Shown here piece after piece: positions 49,806-59,493 of a DNA stretch of 64,000 nt (position 1 is the first letter of the stretch; each line of letters starts with the position of its first letter). Source of the DNA: Anaeroplasmataceae bacterium (lineage in GTDB: Bacteria; Bacillota_I; Bacilli_A; Acholeplasmatales; JAEDCM01); the NCBI GenBank assembly GCA_016294165.1, contig JAEDCM010000001.1, positions 36,098-100,097 of the forward strand, given 5' to 3'. Under the pieces are notes generated by a model. That model did no database searches. It worked only from the letters and a program-made list of their open reading frames with translations, and was not told the DNA's origin. The position numbers and the translations under genes were made by a program.

Positions 49806-50707
49806 AAAAATTCGCCTCCAAATCTTTCGATAATATTATTTTTATCTTTATTAAGCTGTGCTATAAGTTCTTCTTTGGAATCAAATTTAACCTCTTGACG
49901 AATAAAATCAATGAAATAAATAACGATGTTATCACCATAGATTTCTTTTTCAAAATTGAAAATATGGGTTTCTAATCTTAGATTTTTTTGCATATTCATA
50001 GTTGGATTATAACCGATATTGCACATACCTAAATAGCATTCGTTATCATGAACAACCTTTACGGCATAAACTCCGTTTTTTGGAGCTACATTTCCTAAAA
50101 TATCGATATTGGCTGTTTTAAAACCAATGGTTCTTCCTAGGCTATTTCCATGGACAACATGTCCTTCAATGAAATATTTTCTTCCTAAAATTTCATTCGC
50201 AAGCTTAATATTCCCTTCCATTAAAAGCTCTTTTGCATAAGTTGAAGAAATTCTTTTGCCATTTTTAACTAAATTTTCAACCTCAATGCACTCAAATTTA
50301 TCCTTTAAATCGGCAATACTTCCTTCTTTTTTATAGGCAAAGTGCCAATCCTTACCACAAACAATATGTTTAACATTTAAATCTAAAAGCCATTTGATAA
50401 AGAAATCTTTATCTAATGTAGCTTGCTTATAATCAAAATCAATTATATACAAATAATCCGGATTTAAATCTCTAATCAAATCGATTTTTCGTGAAAGTGG
50501 TGTTAAAAAATAGTATTCAAAATGATTTCTTGTGATACAAGCAGGATGTGGATTAAAGGTAAAAACAACGCTAGTTTTCCCATATTTTTTTGTTTCATTT
50601 ATTAGATTTTGATGACCAAGATGAACTCCATCAAAGTTTCCGAATGTTACACATAAATCTTCTCCTAAGTTCTTTTTTGACCCAATTTTTCCGTGTACTA
50701 CGCGCAT
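49802..50707 (-). CDS. ribF: Bifunctional riboflavin kinase/FAD synthetase
   Basis: Makes FMN and FAD from riboflavin. The 301-residue protein has the N-terminal FMN adenylyltransferase domain (VTFGNFDGVHLGHQNLI, about 22-38; the later AKELLMEG segment) and the C-terminal flavokinase domain (GRTIGFKTANID, about 190; IYFIDFIRQEVKFD). It lies 11 bases after truB, the common truB-ribF order. Confidence 0.94.
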   Translation of the reverse strand: MRVVHGKIGSKKNLGEDLCVTFGNFDGVHLGHQNLINETKKYGKTSVVFTFNPHPACITRNHFEYYFLTPLSRKIDLIRDLNPDYLYIIDFDYKQATLDKDFFIKWLLDLNVKHIVCGKDWHFAYKKEGSIADLKDKFECIEVENLVKNGKRISSTYAKELLMEGNIKLANEILGRKYFIEGHVVHGNSLGRTIGFKTANIDILGNVAPKNGVYAVKVVHDNECYLGMCNIGYNPTMNMQKNLRLETHIFNFEKEIYGDNIVIYFIDFIRQEVKFDSKEELIAQLNKDKNNIIERFGGEFL

Positions 50708-50718
50708 TTTAACACATC

Positions 50719-51579
50719 CTATAAAATAATAATCGGTTTATATTTATTTTCTTCAACCATTTGATATAAAGCAAGCATATTTCCATTACTATCATAGCAA
50801 ACAAATGGTTTAGTTGTTGTAATTTGTCTTTCATCTAATGTTATACCATTTTTTATCAATCTAATCAAATAATCCTTCACATAAAGTTTCGGAAAATCTG
50901 ATAAAATTTCTTCTAAGGAAATAATTTTATAATTTCCATTTAAAACTTCATCTAAAGTGTATGAATCATCTAAATGATATTTTCCAACCATGGTACGCCT
51001 TAAATTAGCCATTATTCCAATGGTATTGAGTTTTTTTGCGATATCTTCACATAGACTTCTAATGTATAATCCACGTGAGCCAATCACAGTAAAATCAAAG
51101 CTACAGGTATCGTTCTTATAAATAATCTCGCTTGTTCTTTTAATGTCATAAATATTCATCAAACGAGGATCTCTTTGGACTTCAATTCCTTTTCTTGCCA
51201 ATTCATATAATCTTTTTCCATCCTTTTTAATTGCGGAATACATCGGGGGAATTTGGAGATATTCACCCTTAAAGCTCTCTAATGCTTCATCAATATTTAA
51301 AGGAGAATTTACTTTTTGACGCTCTAAAACATCTCCATGAATATCCAAGGTATCAGTTTTAATGCCTAACAAGCATTTAGCTTCATATTCCTTTTTATGA
51401 TCCATTAGAAGCTCAGTTAATTTAGTTGCTTTACCGATGGTAATCACTAATACGCCATCAACTTCTTCATCAAGAGTACCAGTGTGTCCAGTTTTTTCTT
51501 TAAAATAATGCTTAAGCTTATTACAGCAGCTAAAGCTCGTCATTCCCTTAGGCTTATTTAATACTAAAATTCCATCCAT
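50719..51579 (-). CDS. truB: tRNA pseudouridine(55) synthase
   Basis: Makes pseudouridine 55 in the T loop of tRNAs. The 286-residue protein keeps the N-terminal LNKPKGMTSF and the catalytic Asp in GHTGTLDEEVDGVL. The usual GTLDP motif is changed to GTLDE, a modest oddity; the catalytic Asp is kept. YEAKCLLG, PPMYSAIKKDG and SRGLYIRSLCEDI are typical. It overlaps the mutS2 stop by one base. Confidence 0.93.
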   Translation of the reverse strand: MDGILVLNKPKGMTSFSCCNKLKHYFKEKTGHTGTLDEEVDGVLVITIGKATKLTELLMDHKKEYEAKCLLGIKTDTLDIHGDVLERQKVNSPLNIDEALESFKGEYLQIPPMYSAIKKDGKRLYELARKGIEVQRDPRLMNIYDIKRTSEIIYKNDTCSFDFTVIGSRGLYIRSLCEDIAKKLNTIGIMANLRRTMVGKYHLDDSYTLDEVLNGNYKIISLEEILSDFPKLYVKDYLIRLIKNGITLDERQITTTKPFVCYDSNGNMLALYQMVEENKYKPIIIL

Positions 51580-53888
51580 TATTTTAACGTGGCAATGGTT
51601 GCGCCATTTAAGCCTTCTCCTTCCCCACCGTATCTAAATGATTCAACATGTGGACACTTTTTTAAATATTCATGCACACCCTTGCGAATTGCGCCTGTCC
51701 CAAACCCATGAATTATTGTGACCTGTGAAATATTTGAATATAGTGCACTATCAATAAATTTATCTAATTCATCAATTGCATCAAGATATCTTTTACCGCG
51801 TAAATCTAAGCTCATTTTACCAGATTTTTCAGGCATTGTAGATTTTGGGGCGGATTTTTTTGTTAAAATTTTCTTTTCTTTAACAGTTTTATTCGGCTTT
51901 AAATCCGTCTTTTTAAATTCTGAAGATAAATTTCCAAATTGAACTAAATACTTGTCCTTATTAATTTTTATAACCTGTCCTAAACATTCATAAGGAATTA
52001 CTGTTACATAATCACCAACATTAAGTTCAAAGTCACTGTTGACCTCTTCTTTTTTAACCTCTAAAGATTTAGCCTTGTATTTTAAATCCGCAATTTCATG
52101 CATCTTTGTTTGCTCATTTAATAGGCCTTCAATTTCTTTAATTAGCTCCAAGGCTTCATTTTTTGCATCTAAATAAATCTTTTCAGCCTTCTTTTTGGCG
52201 TTTTTTAGAATTTTTTCTTCATCATTAGATAATTCTTCAAGTTTTCTTTCATAATTTGCTTTAAGTTCATTATTTATTTTAATTAATTCTTCATATTCAT
52301 TGATATTCTTTTCTAAAACATCACCCTTGATTTCAATTTTTTCCATCAATTGGCTTGATTTAGTTTGATTATTTTTCAAAATATTATTAGCATCTTCAAT
52401 AATTCTTTCATCTAATCCAAGATTTCTTGAAATTAAAAAAGCATTTGATTTACCACTAACCCCAATTAATAACTTATAGGTAGGTAGATAGGTTTGACTG
52501 CTAAATTCCATTGAAGCGTTAATAACATTATCATTTTCATAGGCAAATTCCTTCAAAGCCTGATAATGAGTTGTGACGATGATTCGGCTATCACGCTCCA
52601 TAAAATATTTCAGAAGAGCAATGGCTAGGCTTGATCCTTCAATTGGATCTGTACCGCCACCTAGCTCATCTAATAAGATTAAAGAATTGATTGTTAGATT
52701 ATTAACAATATTGCAAATTTTGCTCATATGGCTTGAAAAAGTAGATAATGATTGTAGTATTGATTGATCATCACCGATATCCACAAAGACATTGTCAAAT
52801 ACGGCCATGTTGGCTTCATTTGCTAAAACTAAAATACCGGATTGCATCATAATTGTTAGTAATCCAACTGTTTTTAAGCTTACGGTCTTTCCACCGGTAT
52901 TCGGACCAGTAATTACAATAGTTTTATAGGTTTTCCCTAATGTAACATCTAACGCCTTGACATTGTTAGGGTCGATTAAAGGATGTCTTGCTTTTTTTAA
53001 ATCAATAATACCCTTATCATTAATTCTTGGCTTAATTGAATTAGTAAATATTGCATATCGAGCTTTAGCATGCAATAAATCTAAATGCGATATGATTTCA
53101 ATATTTTTAAGCAATTCCTCAGCTTTAAACATTACTTCCATCGATAATTCTTGTAAAATACGTTTGATTTCTTCCTTTTCAGCATTGGTTGCGGTTAATA
53201 TTTGATTAGAAATATTAACACATTCAATCGGTTCAATATAGCAAGTAGTTTTACTTTGTGATTCATCATGAATAATTCCTTTAAAGGTATTTTTATATTC
53301 CTGTTTAACCGCAAGGCATAGACGATCATTGCGTAAAACAATGGTATTATTGCTTAATTTATTGGCCTCTTTAATCAATAATTCATTCATTTTTCCTCTT
53401 AGTCGATTGTTTAGGCTTTTGATGGTTGTACGGATTTTAAATAGATCATTTGAAGCATGATCATAAATCTGCATTTCATCACTGATGGCCTTACTTATCT
53501 TTCCTGCTAAGAACTTTAAATCAATTAATTCTAAAACATAATTGTAAATATTAGTAAAAAAAGACAAATTATTTTTACAATCACGGATATTATTACATCC
53601 AAGGATATAATTTTTAATATTTATTAAATCTTCTTCATTTAAAATCATATTTTTACTAGCATAAATAACCTTTGATTTTATGGAAGTCATTCCACCAAAG
53701 GGTAGGTCACCATAGGATACAATATATTTACGCATTTCATCAGTATCATCAAGCATTCTACTGATATGATTAATATCACTTGTTGGTTTAATATTTAAGA
53801 TTTCTTCTTTTGTGTCATTCATATTTGCATAATCTTTAATTTTATCCAAAATATGATTAAATTCTAAGGCTGTAAGCTCAAAATGCAT
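51579..53888 (-). CDS. mutS2: Endonuclease MutS2
   Basis: A 769-residue MutS2, implicated in suppressing recombination and in rescue of collided ribosomes. It lacks the mismatch-recognition domain of MutS. It has the ATPase Walker A GPNTGGKT (about 325), a coiled-coil clamp region rich in Lys/Glu (about 510-610) and a C-terminal Smr nuclease domain (LDLRGKRYLDA and IHGFGTGAIRKGV). The ATG at 53888 after GGGGTGATATCT is chosen over the GTG at 53897 inside that site. Confidence 0.95.
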   Translation of the reverse strand: MHFELTALEFNHILDKIKDYANMNDTKEEILNIKPTSDINHISRMLDDTDEMRKYIVSYGDLPFGGMTSIKSKVIYASKNMILNEEDLINIKNYILGCNNIRDCKNNLSFFTNIYNYVLELIDLKFLAGKISKAISDEMQIYDHASNDLFKIRTTIKSLNNRLRGKMNELLIKEANKLSNNTIVLRNDRLCLAVKQEYKNTFKGIIHDESQSKTTCYIEPIECVNISNQILTATNAEKEEIKRILQELSMEVMFKAEELLKNIEIISHLDLLHAKARYAIFTNSIKPRINDKGIIDLKKARHPLIDPNNVKALDVTLGKTYKTIVITGPNTGGKTVSLKTVGLLTIMMQSGILVLANEANMAVFDNVFVDIGDDQSILQSLSTFSSHMSKICNIVNNLTINSLILLDELGGGTDPIEGSSLAIALLKYFMERDSRIIVTTHYQALKEFAYENDNVINASMEFSSQTYLPTYKLLIGVSGKSNAFLISRNLGLDERIIEDANNILKNNQTKSSQLMEKIEIKGDVLEKNINEYEELIKINNELKANYERKLEELSNDEEKILKNAKKKAEKIYLDAKNEALELIKEIEGLLNEQTKMHEIADLKYKAKSLEVKKEEVNSDFELNVGDYVTVIPYECLGQVIKINKDKYLVQFGNLSSEFKKTDLKPNKTVKEKKILTKKSAPKSTMPEKSGKMSLDLRGKRYLDAIDELDKFIDSALYSNISQVTIIHGFGTGAIRKGVHEYLKKCPHVESFRYGGEGEGLNGATIATLK

Positions 53889-53948
53889 AGATATCACCCC
53901 TTTTATTTTATCAAATAAAATGCTAAAATAAAAGATGGATGTGATGAT

Positions 53949-54818
53949 ATGTCAAGAATTTATACGATAAAGGTTAAATCAGAAGATTTAAATACCCTTT
54001 TAATTGAATATAATGGAATGAAATCTCCTGATTATTTCTTTACGGCAATGGTTGATGATATCTTTATTCTTGCGGATAAGGATGGTACAGTGAAATATCA
54101 TGGATCTAATCCTTTTAAATTAATTTCTCGTTTAAAAATAGATTTTGAAGAAATCGACAATCTTGAACTTTCTCTAGCAAATAATCTCTTTTCAGCAATC
54201 GGTAGTGATGAGGTTGGAACTGGTGATTTTTTTGGACCAGTTGTGGTGTGCTCATGCTATGTTGATGTTAAAGATATGGATTTTTTGAATTCTTTAGGAA
54301 TTATGGATTCGAAAAAACTAACCGATAAAAAGATCTTAGAATTGGGTAAGATTTTAACCGATAAGCTTCATTATTCTTGTCTTATTTTAGATAATAAAAC
54401 CTATAATCGAGCAGTATCTAATGGGAATAATTTAAATCGCATAAAAGCGGTTTTACATAATAAGGCCATTTCTAATATGATTAATCGTTTAGGGGAAAAA
54501 ATTGTCATCTTAGATCAATTTTGCGAACCTCGAAATTATTTTTCATATCTATATGATGTAAATAATTATCAAAAAATTAACTTTATGACTAAAGCTGAAT
54601 CCTTTCATATAAGTGTTGCTTGTGCTTCAGTTATCGCAAGGTACAATTTCATTTTAGAGATGGATAAATTATCAAATATGGTCGGTTTTTCATTAATGAA
54701 GGGTGCTAGTAATCTTGTGGATGAGCAAATCGCTAAAATAATAAAAGAAAAAGGGCCTTTATATTTAAACAACATCGGTAAACTAAATTTTAAAAACTAT
54801 AAAAAACAAGAGGTGTAA
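53949..54818 (+). CDS. rnhC: Ribonuclease HIII
   Basis: Cuts RNA in RNA-DNA hybrids. The 289-residue protein has the N-terminal TBP-like substrate-binding domain of RNase HIII (1-80) and the catalytic domain beginning GSDEVGTGDFFGPV (about 89, metal Asp and Glu), with further acidic residues in VILDQF and MTKAESFHISVACASVIAR. It is divergent from mutS2, a frequent neighbour in Firmicutes. Confidence 0.93.
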   Translation: MSRIYTIKVKSEDLNTLLIEYNGMKSPDYFFTAMVDDIFILADKDGTVKYHGSNPFKLISRLKIDFEEIDNLELSLANNLFSAIGSDEVGTGDFFGPVVVCSCYVDVKDMDFLNSLGIMDSKKLTDKKILELGKILTDKLHYSCLILDNKTYNRAVSNGNNLNRIKAVLHNKAISNMINRLGEKIVILDQFCEPRNYFSYLYDVNNYQKINFMTKAESFHISVACASVIARYNFILEMDKLSNMVGFSLMKGASNLVDEQIAKIIKEKGPLYLNNIGKLNFKNYKKQEV

Positions 54819-54819
54819 T

Positions 54820-55653
54820 ATGAGACTTAAAGCATTTGATAATCCGGAAGCATTATTCCAAGAATTAAAGAAAAAAGAAAGAAAAATCCTTAAAGAAGGT
54901 ACAATTATTGCCGTTATTGTTTGTTTAATTGTCTGCATTGTTCATTCAATCATGGGTTGGTTGTTCGTTCAAGCAATTTTAATATGTGTAATTGTCATAT
55001 TTGCATCAATATTAATTTCAACCTTTTACTCTTCTATCATCTCTAAACAGTATAAAATACGTATTATTGATAAATTAATTCACCGTTTTGAATTAGGAAT
55101 GATTTATCATGACTCATTAGAAAATGATGAGGTAATCGGTAAAATATTTCGAATTCCTTCAAAAATTAAAACGCACATTGAAGATCATCTAGAGTGGGAA
55201 AAGAATGGACTTAAATTTGAAATGGAAAATGTTTATATTGGTCGTCAATTAGATGATGATTCCATTTATACTGGTCATATTGTTAAAATTCCAATGAATT
55301 TTGATAAATCATTGATTGTTAAAAAGCGCAGTGATAAATATATGCGTGTTTATTCCTCAAAGCTTGCTGTTTGTGAAGAAAATCATGAATTTTTAAAAAG
55401 TCATGAAATGCTATCTGACTTTAAAATAGATATTTTCTTTATCAATGAAGTAGAAAACTTAGTAAAAAAATATCATAATGAAATTAGTTTAGTTTTCAGG
55501 GATAAAATGTGTTATGTGATTAATCTAAACAAATCCTTGTTATTTTCAACTTTAGGAGAAAGTTCGATTAAAATCATGGAAGATATCATTTATGAAGATT
55601 TACGATTAATTGAAGACATCCTTAACTTAAGCTTTAATAAAAAAGTCCTATAA
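54820..55653 (+). CDS. DUF3137-like membrane protein
   Basis: A 277-residue protein with a short charged N-terminus, two close membrane helices (about 27-45 and 50-68) and a C-terminal cytoplasmic domain of about 200 residues. The order, and the LGMIYHDSLENDEVIGKIFRIP-type strand pattern, resemble DUF3137; the assignment is tentative. It begins one base after rnhC stops, so it is probably co-translated. Function is unknown. Confidence 0.6.
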   Translation: MRLKAFDNPEALFQELKKKERKILKEGTIIAVIVCLIVCIVHSIMGWLFVQAILICVIVIFASILISTFYSSIISKQYKIRIIDKLIHRFELGMIYHDSLENDEVIGKIFRIPSKIKTHIEDHLEWEKNGLKFEMENVYIGRQLDDDSIYTGHIVKIPMNFDKSLIVKKRSDKYMRVYSSKLAVCEENHEFLKSHEMLSDFKIDIFFINEVENLVKKYHNEISLVFRDKMCYVINLNKSLLFSTLGESSIKIMEDIIYEDLRLIEDILNLSFNKKVL

Positions 55654-55676
55654 GAGCAATCTTATAGGCTTATTTT
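55647..55676 (+). terminator. Terminator after the rnhC unit
   Basis: CCTATAAG/CTTATAGG stem overlapping the stop codon, followed by CTTATTTTA. Confidence 0.65.
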
Positions 55677-55770
55677 ATGTAATATTTAAGAGTTCAGATT
55701 TTAATTTATACTTATTATAAGCTAATGAATTAATTCCATCATAATCATTGATATACAAGTATTTCATTTT

Positions 55771-56436
55771 TTAATCAACATTAGTATTATCAGTATAATT
55801 AACTGGTAAAGTTATTATTGTTGTACCAATGTTATCTATAGTAATGTCCATTGTACTTACTTTAAACTTTATTTCAAATAATTCACCATTTTTAAATGTA
55901 ATTTCCACATCAGTTAACACTGCGTTCATTGTATCAGTCTTATCTAAAGATGCAGCAGTATATTTGCCATCTGCATAAGTAAATGAGTTGTAGTCATCTT
56001 TAAAATAACTACACATATCAGATTCTTTTTCAGATTTTAGATAAGTTTCTTCGCTAATTAAATTCTTAGTCCAACTTCCAGTAGTATTTTCATAAGAAAT
56101 GTATTTATTATCTTCCTTTGTGAATATCTGCTCCATTTTTACATTATTTTCGGTTATACTTTGGTATCGATATTCTTGTGTAACTTTAATTTCTTGGGTT
56201 GCACTTCCACGTTGTAAGGAATAAGTATAATTATTAACTCCGGTTAAAGCTCTTTGCCATTGTTCATTAGTAACTTCATTATTTATTTGTAAAGAAGTCG
56301 TTGTTTTGCTTGTTATAGTAGTAGTTTTCGTAGTTGTGGCATCACTCTTATCTTTATCGTCATTACATGCTGCAAGCCCCAAACAAAGTATAAGAGATAA
56401 AACCATTAAAAATACTGATAAAAATCTTTTTTTCAT
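55771..56436 (-). CDS. Lipoprotein of unknown function
   Basis: A 221-residue lipoprotein: signal peptide with lipobox LAAC (Cys24), a Thr-rich linker (TTTKTTTITSKTTTS, about 34-48) and a small soluble domain of beta-like character ending in NYTDNTNVD. Thr-rich linkers of this sort usually space a domain from the membrane or are glycosylated. No family is recognised. It lies downstream of pyrE on the same strand; AT-rich sequence separates them, and its own GAGGTG ribosome binding site precedes the ATG. Confidence 0.7.
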   Translation of the reverse strand: MKKRFLSVFLMVLSLILCLGLAACNDDKDKSDATTTKTTTITSKTTTSLQINNEVTNEQWQRALTGVNNYTYSLQRGSATQEIKVTQEYRYQSITENNVKMEQIFTKEDNKYISYENTTGSWTKNLISEETYLKSEKESDMCSYFKDDYNSFTYADGKYTAASLDKTDTMNAVLTDVEITFKNGELFEIKFKVSTMDITIDNIGTTIITLPVNYTDNTNVD

Positions 56437-56509
56437 AAAAACACCTCAATTTCTTTGTATAAGTAGTGAATTATAAATTAGAAATCTACCTCTTATTTAG
56501 ACTTAATAG

Positions 56510-57139
56510 TTATTTTTCCATCCAAGAAGGATCTTTTGGATTCATTTTCCAAGCAATTAATTTATCCATGTCTTTTTCTGAAATATAATTGCTTAGGATT
56601 GCTTCTTTGATTAATGCATCATAATCAACGATACTAACCGCTTTAACGTTTGCTTTTTCAAAGTTTTCTTTAGCAGCTTCTAAATTATATGTAAAGATAG
56701 AAACTACTCCTAAAACTACTAAACCAGCTTCTTTTAAAGCTTCGACAACTTCAATTGAAGATCCGCCAGTTGAAATCAAATCTTCGACAACTACCACCTT
56801 AGTTCCTGGGATTGATAATCCTTCAATTTGATTGTTTCTACCATGGCTTTTAGCAGATCCTCTTACATAACCCATTGGTAAATTAAGAATATCCGCAACT
56901 AAAGCCGCATGCGCGATACCTGCTGTAGCAGTACCCATAAGCATTTCTACTTCAGGGAATTCCTTTTTAATTTTATTAGCTAGACCATTTTCAATTAATG
57001 TTCTAACATGTGGGTATGATAATGTTAAACGATTATCACAATAAATTGGTGATTTGATTCCACTTGCCCATGTAAATGGTTCATTTGGTGATAAAAACAC
57101 CGCTTTAATTTCTAATAGTGCATTTGCTAATTCTTTCAT
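56510..57139 (-). CDS. pyrE: Orotate phosphoribosyltransferase
   Basis: Joins orotate and PRPP to make orotidine 5'-phosphate. The 209-residue protein has the PRPP loop VVVVEDLISTGGSS (about 115-128) and the flexible catalytic loop GYVRGSAKSHGRNNQIEG. It is the last pyr gene and its start overlaps the pyrF stop by four bases. Confidence 0.95.
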   Translation of the reverse strand: MKELANALLEIKAVFLSPNEPFTWASGIKSPIYCDNRLTLSYPHVRTLIENGLANKIKKEFPEVEMLMGTATAGIAHAALVADILNLPMGYVRGSAKSHGRNNQIEGLSIPGTKVVVVEDLISTGGSSIEVVEALKEAGLVVLGVVSIFTYNLEAAKENFEKANVKAVSIVDYDALIKEAILSNYISEKDMDKLIAWKMNPKDPSWMEK

Positions 57140-57825
57140 AATCCTAAAAAATCCTTTCTAATTTCTTTATATGCTTTAACTGGGTCAGAGGCTTTAGTAA
57201 TTGGACGTCCAACTACGATATAATCTGTCCCAATTTTTCTTGCATCAAGGGGAGTTGTAACTCTTACTTGATCGTCTAAGCTATTTGTTTTTAATCTAAT
57301 TCCTGGTGTAACAGTAATAAATTCTTTACCGCAAGCCTTCTTAATTCCTTCAACCTCAAGTGGTGAGCAGACAACACCATCTAATCCTGCCTTTTTAGCA
57401 TTTAAGGCATGATGAATTACCATATTTTCGATTTTTTCGTTGCATAATAATTCATTATTTAGCATTTCTTGGCTTGTTGAAGTCAATTCTGTTACCGCAA
57501 TCATTAACGGCTTCTTATCCATACCATCAAAAGCACTATAAGCTTCTTGCATCATCTTGATACCACCTTTGGCATGAACGTTAACCATATCAGCTCCAAG
57601 TCCAGCTAAAGATTTCATTCCACCTTTTACAGTGTTTGGAATATCATGAAGCTTTAAATCAACGAAAACATTATGTCCCATTGCTTTAATTTCTTTAACA
57701 ATTTCAGGCCCACAGGCATAAAATAGTTCCATACCAACCTTAACAAACAATTTTTCATCATCAAATTTCTTTAGAAATCCGATTACTTCCTCTTTATTAG
57801 GAAAATCTAGTGCAATTATAACCAT
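57136..57825 (-). CDS. pyrF: Orotidine 5'-phosphate decarboxylase
   Basis: Makes UMP from OMP. The 229-residue TIM barrel has the catalytic DLKLHDIPNTV (about 59-69, Asp-Lys-Asp) and the phosphate-binding TPGIRL and VVGRPIT loops. Its start overlaps the pyrD stop by one base. Confidence 0.96.
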   Translation of the reverse strand: MVIIALDFPNKEEVIGFLKKFDDEKLFVKVGMELFYACGPEIVKEIKAMGHNVFVDLKLHDIPNTVKGGMKSLAGLGADMVNVHAKGGIKMMQEAYSAFDGMDKKPLMIAVTELTSTSQEMLNNELLCNEKIENMVIHHALNAKKAGLDGVVCSPLEVEGIKKACGKEFITVTPGIRLKTNSLDDQVRVTTPLDARKIGTDYIVVGRPITKASDPVKAYKEIRKDFLGL

Positions 57826-58745
57826 TATTTTCTCTCCTTATGTGCATATCCAATGCATTCATTAATATTGTTAAATCCAAATTCTTTTAAAACTCGAGGT
57901 AAATCCTCAATAATTTCTTTACAGATGTATGGATTTACTAAGTTCATTGTTCCTATTGCCACAGCACTGGCTCCAGCATAAAGGAATTCTAGGACATCAT
58001 AGGCATCCTTAATTCCACCCATTCCGATGATTGGGATTTTAACATTTTTATAAACCTCGTAAATCATTCGGATAGCTACTGGCTTGATGCAAGGTCCACT
58101 TAATCCACCAGTTCTATTAGCTAAAATTGGTTTACCAGTTTTTAAATCAAGGCGCATACCAATTAAGGTATTGATCATTGTTAAACCATCAGCTCCCGCT
58201 TGCTCAGCAGCTTTGGCCATAGCTACAATATCACTAACATTTGGTGATAATTTAACATAAACCGGCACACTTGAAGCTTGTTTAACGCGTTTTGTTACCT
58301 CGAAAACCATTGCTGGGTCAGTTCCAAAAGCAATTCCACCATGCTTAACATTTGGACAGCTGATGTTAAGCTCTAAGGCTTTAACATTTGGATGCTTTGA
58401 TATTTCACGAGCAACAGCTACATATTCATCAATATCATTTCCAGCAATATTGGCAATAACTGGGACATCATATTTATCCCAAAGTTTCAATTTTTGATTA
58501 TAAACAACATTTAATCCTGGATTTTGAAGTCCAATAGCATTAAGCATTCCTCCATATGTTTCCGCAACACGTGGTGTTTTATTTCCTAATTTAGGATTAA
58601 TCGTTGTTGCTTTGATCATAACTGATCCTAAAATATTTAAGTTATATAATTTTTCAAATTCTTCTCCAAATCCAAAGGTTCCACTGGCAGGCATAATTGG
58701 ATTTTTTAATTCTAAGCCAGGTAAAGATACTTTTAAATTATTCAT
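57825..58745 (-). CDS. pyrD: Dihydroorotate dehydrogenase B, catalytic subunit
   Basis: Oxidises dihydroorotate to orotate, with NAD+ as final acceptor through PyrK. The 306-residue FMN protein is class 1B: active-site Cys in NISCPNVKHGG (about 130), PASGTFGFGEE N-terminal loop, VYVKLSPNV and GMGGIKDAYDVLEFLYAGASAV. It overlaps pyrK by eight bases, as expected for a heterotetramer partner. Confidence 0.95.
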   Translation of the reverse strand: MNNLKVSLPGLELKNPIMPASGTFGFGEEFEKLYNLNILGSVMIKATTINPKLGNKTPRVAETYGGMLNAIGLQNPGLNVVYNQKLKLWDKYDVPVIANIAGNDIDEYVAVAREISKHPNVKALELNISCPNVKHGGIAFGTDPAMVFEVTKRVKQASSVPVYVKLSPNVSDIVAMAKAAEQAGADGLTMINTLIGMRLDLKTGKPILANRTGGLSGPCIKPVAIRMIYEVYKNVKIPIIGMGGIKDAYDVLEFLYAGASAVAIGTMNLVNPYICKEIIEDLPRVLKEFGFNNINECIGYAHKERK

Positions 58746-59478
58746 ATTTAACAGCTCCTAAATTAAAGATTGGTCCATCCTTACAAACTCTTTGAAGACC
58801 TTTATTGGTCTGAATTACGCATCCGTAGCAAGCTCCAATTCCACAAGCCATACGCTCTTCATATGATAGGTAGCCCATCTTCTTTGATTGATATTTTTGA
58901 TCTAAGCTTTTTAATACGATTCCTGGCCCGCAAGCATATAAAACATTAAAATCAATTTCATTATTCTCTAAAAATTCAATGACATTAGCTTTTTTTCCAA
59001 GTGATCCATCCATTGTGACAATATTAACTTCGCCAAAATCCTTAAATTTATCAGTATAATACGCTAATTTATCATCATTATATCCAAGAACGATAGATAT
59101 TTGATTATTATTTTTGGATAATTCTTTAGCTAAATAATACATTGGCGCAACTCCCATTCCAGCCCCAACAATTAAAACTTTTTGACTAGAAACTAATGGA
59201 AAGCCATTTCCAAGAGGCCCTAAAATATTAACTAACTCGCCAACGCTTTTCTTTCTTAGTTCATTTGTTCCTTTTCCAACATTACGGTAACAAATGGTTA
59301 ATCTATTACCTTCAATATTCGCAATGGAAATCGGTCTTCTTAGAAGAAATTCAGCATTGTTTACATCAATATTGATAAATTGTCCAGGTTTTGCCTCAAA
59401 ATTAACCTCTAAAGTCATTTCATAAATATCTTTAGCAATTTGATCATTTTTGATAATAATTGTATTTTCTTTTACCAT
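58738..59478 (-). CDS. pyrK: Dihydroorotate dehydrogenase B, electron-transfer subunit
   Basis: A 246-residue FAD and [2Fe-2S] protein that passes electrons from PyrD to NAD+. The FAD-binding RRPISIAN (about 48-55), NAD domain VGAGMGVAPMYYLA (about 103) and the C-terminal cluster ligands in ERMACGIGACYGCVIQ plus the later Cys in RVCKDGP are all visible. It lies between pyrC and pyrD. Confidence 0.94.
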   Translation of the reverse strand: MVKENTIIIKNDQIAKDIYEMTLEVNFEAKPGQFINIDVNNAEFLLRRPISIANIEGNRLTICYRNVGKGTNELRKKSVGELVNILGPLGNGFPLVSSQKVLIVGAGMGVAPMYYLAKELSKNNNQISIVLGYNDDKLAYYTDKFKDFGEVNIVTMDGSLGKKANVIEFLENNEIDFNVLYACGPGIVLKSLDQKYQSKKMGYLSYEERMACGIGACYGCVIQTNKGLQRVCKDGPIFNLGAVKYE

Positions 59479-59493
59479 TAATTACACCAACCT

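Noticed and set aside
55675..55767. 30-residue minus-strand ORF (MKYLYINDYDGINSLAYNKY...) just after the lipoprotein gene
   Set aside because: It has no ribosome binding site and overlaps the rnhC-unit terminator. It could be a fragment of a lost gene, but the support is too thin to list.
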